A stretch of DNA of 44,164 bases, taken from Emiliania huxleyi CCMP1516 (taxonomy: Eukaryota > Haptophyta > Isochrysidales > Noelaerhabdaceae). The stretch covers positions 235,757-279,920 of the forward strand of contig NW_005198167.1 in NCBI RefSeq assembly GCF_000372725.1. Reading direction: 5' to 3'. A program made the position numbers and the translations under genes. Each line of letters starts with the position of its first letter. The first letter of the stretch is position 1. The notes beneath the pieces were generated by a model. It had not been told where the DNA came from, ran no database searches, and saw nothing but the letters and a program-made list of their open reading frames with translations. Positions 37,404 to 44,164 of this stretch are shown here, in pieces.

Positions 37404-38182
37404 CGCGCGCGGGCGTGCTGCCCTATTTTGGGCCCCGTGTTTTATCCTTCGCCGACGGGCGCCGCGCCGGTAACGCATCTCGAGCCATCGTACCTAAAAA
37501 TAGTATGAGCCCGATCCGTCGTAGAGTTCTTGCGCTTCGGCGGTTAGTGGTGCACTAACCTCCGAGAAACCCTTCGGGTCGCTCCTCATCGCAAACCCTG
37601 TCAGTCAGCAGAGTCCTCCTACGGGAATGTACGTAAGAGCCACATACACTGAGAGAGAAAATGATAAATGTGAGGACGGCACAGAACCTGGGAAGAAGGT
37701 GCGGGGGGAAGGGTCCAGCCAGGCGCGTAGGGCGCTTCGGCCGGCGGGGGCGCCGGAGGACCTCTCTCGGCCCTCGCTCACTCGCTCTTCCGTTCCTTCT
37801 TCCGCCGCACACGCCGCCGCAATCGGCGGCAGGCGCGGCCCGCTCCTCGTGCTGTATGTCCACACAAACGAGCCGCGCGCGTGTGGGTGCGCTCTCCGCG
37901 CCGCCCCCCTCGAGCCGCCCCCCGCCCCCCGGGTCCCCCATCCCCCCTCGCTGCCCCCGATGAAGAGTGAGGTTCGTAAGCGTCAACGTCTTTTCTGATA
38001 AATTCAAACCTCCAGTGCACGACGTGTGTCGCTCGCCTTGAGCCGGCGCGAACACACAATAACAACCCTCCCCCTCTCCCCAAACAGGCTTCTCGGAATG
38101 TGGAGCCTGGTGGACACCCTCGGGAGGGAATGGGCAACGAGGCTTCGAGCAACCATGGGCTGGGGCCGAGACGGATTCCCGA
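37404..38182. other. Spacer between tandem paralogs
   Basis: This is the promoter side of paralog A and the 3' side of paralog B. Open frames lack motifs and no repeat family is recognised. A GC-rich Pro/Arg-coding look at 37740-37960 is compositional. Confidence 0.5.
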
Positions 38183-39473
38183 CTAGGGCAGTGGGGGAAT
38201 GCCCCCTTCCTCCTCGTAGTACTCGAACGAGCCGGATTCCCCGCCCATTAGTCCTCCTCCCGTTGCTGTCATAGCTGAGTTGATGATGGCGGTGACGTCG
38301 AATTGGGTGCTGCCCGACGCGTCGAGCGAGGCCCAAGCGCCACCGGACGTCTTGGTGGCGACGGAGCAGCAGCAGCAGGCCGCAACCCGCGAGTAGTTCT
38401 TGTCCGAGCCGCCTGAGCCCTTCGCCATCGCTGCCATGTTTGTGATCGCATGGACGTTCGCGTTCACGAGCTGCGACACCGTCACCACGGCGTTCTGGCT
38501 CTTTGCGTAGTAACCAGCGAGATACACCTCCTGCTTGGCGATTGCGCCCTGGACCGCCATTTCCATCTTTATCTTGTCCTGAAGCGCCTGCTTCTCGAGC
38601 ATCCCCATCGGCGAGTCGTCGGTCTCAGTGTCATCGATACCGAGGGCAGTGACGCCGCTGATCACGAACCCTCCCGCCTTGCCAGCTGCCTTCATTTTTG
38701 GATAGCTAGTCGCGCCCGCAGTGTAGTCAGATCGCGCCGCCGCAATGAGCTCGCCCATGAGGTCGCCCGAGCTACTCGCGGCAAAAGTCGTAGGATTGAT
38801 CTGTGCCGACAGCGGCAGGGGAGTGAGGAGAGCGCGGGAGCACGTGGGTAGGTGGCGAACAAGGGAGGGGCAGCGCCGCGAAGCTGATAGCTGCGCACCG
38901 CCAGAGACACAAGCAGCTTGAGCGAGCCACCGTCGACGCCGGGGACAACCATCGTCATGGTCTGCGGCGCCGACGAGAAGTAGGTGAAAGCAAACCCCTC
39001 CTTGGTTCCCGACGGGGAGGTCATGTCGAACTTCGCGACGTACTCCTCCGGTGCTGGCATGTATATGCAAGGCCCCGCAACGGGTGTTGGACTGTACGTG
39101 CTCCCCTCCTTCTTGAACACCACAAAGTGGTCCGTTGACGACTTGGCGAAAAACTTGTCCTTGACGGTGCACTTTGAGCCAGACATGGGGCAAACTCCTT
39201 CGTCCAGATACCTGCGGTGGAGGAGTGGGGCGTGTGTGTGTGCAAGTGGCCACCCGTCAGCGTCCGCGAGCAGGCGCACTTGGAGACTGGACCAGATTCG
39301 TTGGTGACGGTGCCGTCCGGCGCAATAGTCGAAAAGTACTGGAAAGCTGAGGCCTTTACCAGCGTGAGAGGCGTGACCTTGCCCGCCGTGCTGAATTCGC
39401 CCGGGCCCGTAAGGATGGTGACCTTGTCGGCGACGGTATCGGAGGCACCTTCGCAAACACCGAGGACAACCAT
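38183..39473 (-). CDS. Unrecognised protein family, tandem paralog B (three exons)
   Basis: Exons 39473-39280, 39211-38899 and 38800-38183 give 374 aa. Aligned with paralog A it keeps the start MVVLGVCEGASDTVADKVTI, the CPMSGSKCTVKDKFFAKS segment, FAFTYFSSAPQTMTMVVPG, the helical block LGIDDTETDDSPMGMLEKQA, and the Cys block NYSRVAACCCCSVATKTSGG with four Cys. Introns are at the same places: intron 1 is GT-AG (68 bp), and intron 2 is GT-AG here (GCG|GTGCGC) but GC-AG in A. So the donor dinucleotide changed between recent paralogs. Function unknown. The dense helical segment between beta-rich ends could oligomerise, but that is speculation. Confidence 0.75.
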
Positions 39474-40203
39474 GGCGGGGGGGCCACACGAGAGGACTGC
39501 CTTTTTGGCGCGGCCCGCGCCCTTTTTTCGTAATTTTAGTGGCGCAAACGCCGACGGGCGCCGCGCCGGCAAAGACATTGAAAAAGTAGAAATCCACGTG
39601 ACGCGCACCGCAGCCCGCGGGGCCCCGCTGGGCGCCGCCGCGCGCCCCGCCCGGCACGGTTGGGGATGGGCCACAGTCTCCCCACCGACCGATCGATGGG
39701 AGATGCGGCGGATATCGGATGGGAGAGAAAGCAGAGAGAGGCCTGCACCGCAGTCCTGTAACTGTACACTGACCTCACTGCCACGTGCCAGCGACCTGCC
39801 TGAAGCTGAACTGATACTGAGATAGACTCTAGAGAGAGGTTGAGCGAAAAGGTCGCCGAGCAAAAATATTCAAAATAAGGGTTTAGCTTTAGGCAGCTGG
39901 CAGCAACCAGCCCTCCATGATGATGGGATCGCGCTGCTTCCGCTGTGGTGTGGCCTGTGCGCGGTGGCAGCCCCCCGAAAAATGACGGCGCTACCAAAAT
40001 AGAGACACCGATGTCAAATTCATGCCTACTGGCGATGCACCCGGACGCCCCGGGCGAGAGAGTACAGACTCTCGCGCGGGCGAGCTGTCAAAAGCGCCTG
40101 CGCCGCGCCGAAAGACCGCGGGGCCCTCGAGCCACCCAGCCCGACGCTGCGGACACGGCGGAGAGGAGCTGCTGTGGCCCACTGGTGGCGCCTCACGGCC
40201 GCC
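39474..40203. other. Intergenic, no supported gene
   Basis: Upstream region of paralog B and the 3' flank of the PQ-loop gene. Short frames only. Confidence 0.5.
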
Positions 40204-41058
40204 TCAGTCCCACACCAGCGCCTGCACGAGCAGGACGCCATTCAGCAGCAGGCAGGCTGCAAACTGCGCCAACAGAATCGGGTTGCCCTCCGCCAGCGTG
40301 AGGGTGGTGAAGATGCGCGCCGCGTTGCCGCCCGTGCTGAGCGCGGCCGAGATCGGGCTCCAACCGCCGCGCGAGCGCGCCGCAAAGTTGCGCCAGACTT
40401 GCGGCACGAGCGCCACCGACGTGATGAAGGCAGCCACGCCCTGCAGCGGCCCGAGGAAAGCCGTTGGAAGCAGCGACGCAGCGGCGAGGCTCGCAGCGGG
40501 CAGCAGCGCGATCGGGGGCAGCGCCCGCTGGTAGCGGGCAGTGAGCGCCAGCAGGACGGCGGACTGCAGGCCTACCAAGCGTGGTCCCACCTCCGTGCAC
40601 CAAAGTCAGGGCGAGAAAAGCCGCACGCAGCCGAACACGCGTCCTCTCGAGCGCCAGTCGGAATACACGGGTCTGTGCTCCATCTATAATTGCAGGCCCA
40701 GCGCCGCAAAGTCGAGGAAGGTGGAGAGAGAGTAGCCGTTCCGGATGTGGTACACCACAAAGATGAGGAAGCCAGACAGGTTGAGGCTCCAGGTGCTGAC
40801 GCTCATCCCGTCGGCGTTCTTCTTCGCCAGCGTGGTCGCGATCATGGGCGTGTAGATCGCCATCGCACCGGCGGTGAGACCCCAGCCGAGCGCGCTGGCA
40901 AGCACACTGGCAGACGCCTCGCCGGCAGCCGCTCCGCCCCGGAGCGTGTGCACAGACGCCCGATTGCTGACCGTCGCCGGCGCGCTCGTGCGCAGCGGAG
41001 GAAGGGATCGAGCTGAAGGGACGAGTGCGGCACTCGCTGCAAGCAGGGTGGCGAGCAT
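40204..41058 (-). CDS. PQ-loop repeat membrane protein (MPDU1/SWEET-like fold) with leader
   Basis: Exons 41058-40698 and 40571-40204 give 242 aa in closed phase. The leader MLATLLAASAALVPSARSLP, followed by a Ser/Thr/Arg-rich stretch (RTSAPATVSNRASVHTLRGG), suggests a plastid-type bipartite presequence. Two PQ-loop motifs follow: YTPMIATTLAKKNADGMSVS and LVPQVWRNFAARSRGGWSPI, each at the start of a hydrophobic three-helix bundle (FLIFVVYHIRNGYSL; LLAQFAACLLLNGVLLVQAL). The family includes MPDU1, cystinosin and sugar transporters; the substrate here is unknown. The 126-bp intron is GC-AG, and GCCTGCA occurs at the start of both the intron and exon 2. Without splicing the frame stops at once (CAA TTA TAG). 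Confidence 0.8.
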
Positions 41059-41163
41059 ATACACACAGCACCTCCACCTGCCAGCCTGCTGGTGCCTGGC
41101 TCACGTGAAGAGCCAGCCCGACCCGTTGTCATTCCGGCGCGATTTATTTCTTCAAACGCAGAG

Positions 41164-41913
41164 ATGAATTGGACCTCCCTGCTCCTCGCTTGCGCGGCCG
41201 TGGCGCGCGCAGCAGAGGATGCCCCATCGCCGCCGGCCAACAACCCCATGCAAGGTACTCCTTCGATCGAACTGACCTCACGCACGCACCGAAATCGCGC
41301 TCCCCGATCACGCCGCTCAGCTCACATCTCGCTTGCGCTCGCACCTCACGCCGCTCACGCCTCAAACTGACCTCACCCCGCGATCGCGGCTCAGCTAATA
41401 CCGCCTCGCTCGCGCACTCGCGGCCCACGTCCGAGAGCCGCCCACGATCGCGTGGCCGCAGACCCGGCGATGATGCAGAGCGCGCTCAAGATGATGCAGA
41501 ACCCGCAGATGATGGAGCACATGAAGGTGATGATGAAGGACCCGGCGGTCAAGGAGCGGATGAAGCGCATGCTGCAGAAGCTCGGTCCGTCGGCCGCGAT
41601 CGGCGGGGGCGCGGCGGCGACAGACGACGAGGCGATCGAGGCGATCTGGGAGCGGATGCAGGCGGCGCTCGCCGATCCGGAGCGGCTGCAGAAGCTCTCC
41701 GAGACGGCGAGCTCGGAGCAATTTCAGAGCCGGATGAAGCAGCTGGCGGAGGATCCGGAGTTCGCCTCGGCGGCGGGCGAGTACGTGGATGAGATGAAGG
41801 AGGAGCTGTCGTCCGAGCTGCTGGCGGGCAGGGCGGGCGCGGCGGGCGAGGCCGGGCTGGCGCTCGACGACGAGGACGACGACGAGGAGGAGGACGCGGG
41901 CGACGAGGAGTGA
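41164..41913 (+). CDS. Small secretory protein with STI1-like Met-rich helical repeat
   Basis: Exons 41164-41254 and 41462-41913 give 180 aa (GT-AG, 207-bp intron, phase 1). The signal peptide is MNWTSLLLACAAVARAAED. After splicing, the mature N-terminus runs NPMQDPAMMQSALKMMQNPQ, then MMEHMKVMMKDPAVKERMKR. This Met/Asp-Pro pattern is that of STI1/DP-type domains in co-chaperones (HOP, HIP, Tic40, ubiquilin). A second such segment is at DPEFASAAGEYVDEMKEELS. The tail is strongly acidic (DDEDDDEEEDAGDEE) with no ER-retention motif. A co-chaperone in the ER, periplastid space or plastid is likely, inferred from the leader. It is divergent from the PQ-loop gene with about 105 bp between starts. 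Confidence 0.7.
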
Positions 41914-42057
41914 TGACAGGAGGGGCGAGGCGCCGTTGGTTCCGTTTTCGGTAATAAAAAAGAAATCATGATGCCGGGGGGAGGATAGAGTCGGTCGGCC
42001 TTCGAGCTGGCGAAGCCGGGAGTGACGCGTGGACAAGCTTGTCACTGACTGCTACAG

Positions 42058-43330
42058 ATGAACGAGAAGGTCGGCTACCCTGCGGCGCGGCGGGCTCGCG
42101 CGGGTTCGATGACGTCTTCCGCCGGCGACGTCATTGGAGCGCTGCACAAGCCGCCTTCGATGGCGCCGGCTGAGAAGGTCGCGGCGGACATGCGACTCAT
42201 GCGCGTCCTCCTGCTAGACGCAATCGCCCCCAAGCCCAGCGCAAATGCGCCCGGCGAGTACGACGTGCTCAGCTCGAGTGAGCCGGAGGGCCACCTTCCG
42301 GCCGGCTCGCCGCTGGGCAGGCCGGAGCAACAGCCGGCGCTGGAGCGTGCGATGAGCAGCGTAATGCTCGACGGGCTGCCGCGGCTGCCGGCCAGCGTCA
42401 CCGAGATGCTCACCGAGGTGGGATCCCTCCCGCAGGACGCGGCCGAGAGCCTGAGGCTGATGAGCGAGCGCGCCGGCAACATGGACGCGAGCACGCTGCT
42501 CTCGTCCGCCCAGTTGCTCGGCGAGCTGATGAGCCAGGCGAACCTCGCGCTCGCCCAGCAGACCGTGCGCGCGTGGCGGGCAAACCTGCGCGCCGACGCG
42601 GGCTGCACGGAGGACACCTCCACCGGCGCGGTGGTTGGGAACCAGACCTTTCGGATGGCCTTTGACGCGCTCCTCGCAAGTGGCCGCGCCGCCGCCGAGA
42701 TCCGCGACGCAATCTCCGAGCAGGAGATCGAGATTGTGCTGACGGCGCACTCGGGGGTGCAAGCGGCGGACGCAGGCCACGCACCGGACACGTCGTGGAC
42801 GCGTCCAGTAGGCGCACCCGACCGAGGCGCAGCGGCGGACGATCCTCAAGAAGCACCAGCAGATCGTGGCGCTGCTCGGCCAGCACGATAAGGGAACCGT
42901 GCTCACCCCCGGCGAGGTGACCGAGCTCGAGGAGGCAATCTCGCGCGAGCAGGCGCGGACACACTCCGAGAACACTCCCGGCGACTGTCGCTGCGTGTGC
43001 CACCTCTGATCCTTCCCCCGCCCTCCTGCTTCTTTCTTATACCAACGGCGGCGCCGGGCCGATCCGGAAGAAGAGAAAGCAGCGGGCCGCGTCTTCCCCG
43101 TCTGTACCCGCTCTCCCCCCCCCCCCCGCCCCTGGCTGGCAGCTCGCGGCGTGGCGCACCTCCAATGTGCGCCGCTCCAAGCCGACGGCGGAAGGCGAGG
43201 CGCGCAACGGACTGATGGTGATTGAGGAGACCTGCTGGGACGCCGTGCCAGAGCACTACCGCCGCCTTGACCGCGCCCTCCGCCGGATCGGCCAGCCGCC
43301 GGTGCCGTACGACAAGGCCATCGGACACAC

Positions 43331-43411
<81 letters not shown>

Positions 43412-44164
43412 ACCGCTCACCCACGCGCACTGGGCCTTGCACTGTGAATGCCGTGGGGCTCCTGTCATTAGACGCGGAGACGCGAGGGTCGCCCGGCCCT
43501 TGCCCCACCACCTCGTGTGTGTGGAGAAGTTTACCGTACCGTACCTTACCTAGGCCATCGTCAAAGTGTCGACATGGATGGGCGGAGACCGCGACGGGAA
43601 CCCAAACGTCACGGCCGTCACGACGGGCCACGTGCTGTGCCTGCAGCGGGCGCGGGCAGCGGAGCTGTACCACAAGGAGGTGGAGAAGCTGCTCTATGAG
43701 CTCTCGCACACCGGCCCCGTCTCTGCGGAGATGCGCGCCGCCGTCGAGCAGATCACCGGGCCGCGCCAGCCGGGCGTGCACCGCAAGGTCTGCTCCCCCC
43801 CGTCCACCTTGCACTCTGAATGCCGGTGCCATCTCCCTCCTGTCCGGGCGTGAGGGTCGCCTGGCCCTTGCCCCACCGCCTGACGCCCCTTCCCTTGCCG
43901 TAGGTCTTCCCGCACGAGGACGGGTACGGCCTCGCGTGGACCTTCCAGACCGGGTGCCAGGTCGCAAGCCCCCGCCCCGATCCCGAGCAGAGACCACCCT
44001 CGTCACAGCCGGGCGCGAGAGACGCGGCGGGGAGGCGGCGGCGGAGAGGCAGAGAGGCGGCAGAGGAGAGGAATCGACGTGGCCGAGCGCCCGCCTGCCC
44101 ACGCCCCTCCTCCACACAGCACGACCCGGCCTCGTCCCGACCCCACCAGGAGGACGAGCCATAC
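42058..44164 (+). CDS. ppc: Phosphoenolpyruvate carboxylase, 5' part (3' end outside window)
   Basis: It carboxylates PEP to oxaloacetate, for anaplerosis and possibly carbon concentration. Exons: 42058-42744, 42812-42952, 43143-43316, 43554-43787, and 43904 onward. After splicing, the catalytic His motif reads LTAHPTEAQRRTIL, followed by KKHQQIVALL, RTSNVRRSKPTAEGEARNGL, and WMGGDRDGNPNVTA (the PEPC active-site signature, intact only when intron 3 is removed). The first three introns are GC-AG with direct repeats: GGCGCAC at intron 1, an AG|GC donor at intron 2, AGGCCATCG at intron 3. Intron 4 is GT-AG with AGGTCT on both sides. The start may be an exon edge, since CTACAG immediately precedes ATG. 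Sequence after about 43960 turns Arg-rich and is probably intronic or frame-shifted relative to the true exon. Confidence 0.85.
43317..43553 (+). other. PEPC intron 3: (CA)n plus introner-like repeat
   Basis: A GC-AG intron of 237 bp: GCCATCGGACACACA and onward to CCTTACCTAG, and exon 4 begins GCCATCGTC. A CA run spans 43325-43411. The rest (43418-43553) is the repeat also found in the PLP-enzyme intron and in intergenic fragments at 4991-5016, 5748-5829 and 20829-20898. Confidence 0.8.
43788..43903 (+). other. PEPC intron 4: second, diverged copy of the introner-like repeat
   Basis: It contains CACCTTGCACTCTGAATGCC and GTGAGGGTCGCCTGGCCCTT, then GCCCCACCGCC and CTTGCCGTAG, in the same order as intron 3. 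Its acceptor end CCTTGCCGTAG equals that of the PLP-enzyme intron. Confidence 0.7.

Noticed and set aside
43325..43411. CA/GT repeat as Z-DNA-forming regulatory element
   Set aside because: It sits inside PEPC intron 3 and is a simple microsatellite; nothing ties it to regulation.
1..44164. CRISPR arrays, rRNA or bacterial operons
   Set aside because: The regular repeats here are coding propeller repeats, minisatellites or intron duplications. I saw no spacer-repeat pattern and no rRNA core sequence.

Overview
The window looks like nuclear DNA from a GC-rich unicellular alga. A haptophyte-like organism with a secondary plastid is my best guess, inferred from style rather than from a marker gene. 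The evidence is short introns (about 60-380 bp), an unusually high share of GC-AG splice pairs, N-terminal signal or transit-like leaders, and expanded families of F-box, kelch, RCC1 and BTB repeat proteins. I saw no bacterial operons, rRNA or CRISPR, and recognised no tRNA by eye.

Layout. 1-720: 3' end of a Prp5/DDX46-type spliceosomal helicase. About 2380-3956: remnant of a Copia-like LTR retroelement. 4097-4675: CS-domain protein with a leader. 5878-6478: dispersed repeat with a second copy at 21581-22248. 6629-8641: NHL-repeat/BTB protein. 9243-9483: cluster of small hairpins. 10544-13326: kinesin-13-like motor (three exons). 13872-15287 (-): Cys/Met-metabolism PLP enzyme. 17150-18630: unrecognised three-exon gene. 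19202-20689: F-box/RCC1 protein. 23041-24303 (-): fucosyltransferase-like protein. 24961-27428: tandem F-box/kelch genes, the second frameshifted. 27503-28741: terminal-inverted-repeat element around a 188-aa ORF. 29803-33318: predicted fusion of BMT5-like methyltransferase, DPH6-type ATP pyrophosphatase and ADP-ribosyltransferase-like domains. 33572-35791: zinc-finger/TruA-like protein. 36094-39473 (-): two tandem paralogs of an unrecognised family. 40204-41058 (-): PQ-loop membrane protein. 41164-41913: secretory STI1-like protein. 42058 to the end: 5' part of PEP carboxylase.

Two themes stand out. First, several genes act on translation or RNA (DDX46, BMT5-like/DPH6/ART, TruA-like). The methyltransferase-DPH6-ART reading frame stays open through seven proposed introns, and the DPH6 and ART parts share one uninterrupted exon, so at least that fusion is directly visible. 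Second, introns are repeatedly bounded by short direct repeats. An intron in the PLP enzyme and two in PEP carboxylase carry the same repeated sequence in the sense direction, and two introns of the TruA-like gene are homologous to each other. This is what intron gain by introner-like elements or by tandem duplication would leave behind.

All exon boundaries were set by eye from frame continuity and family motifs. There was no transcript or database evidence.
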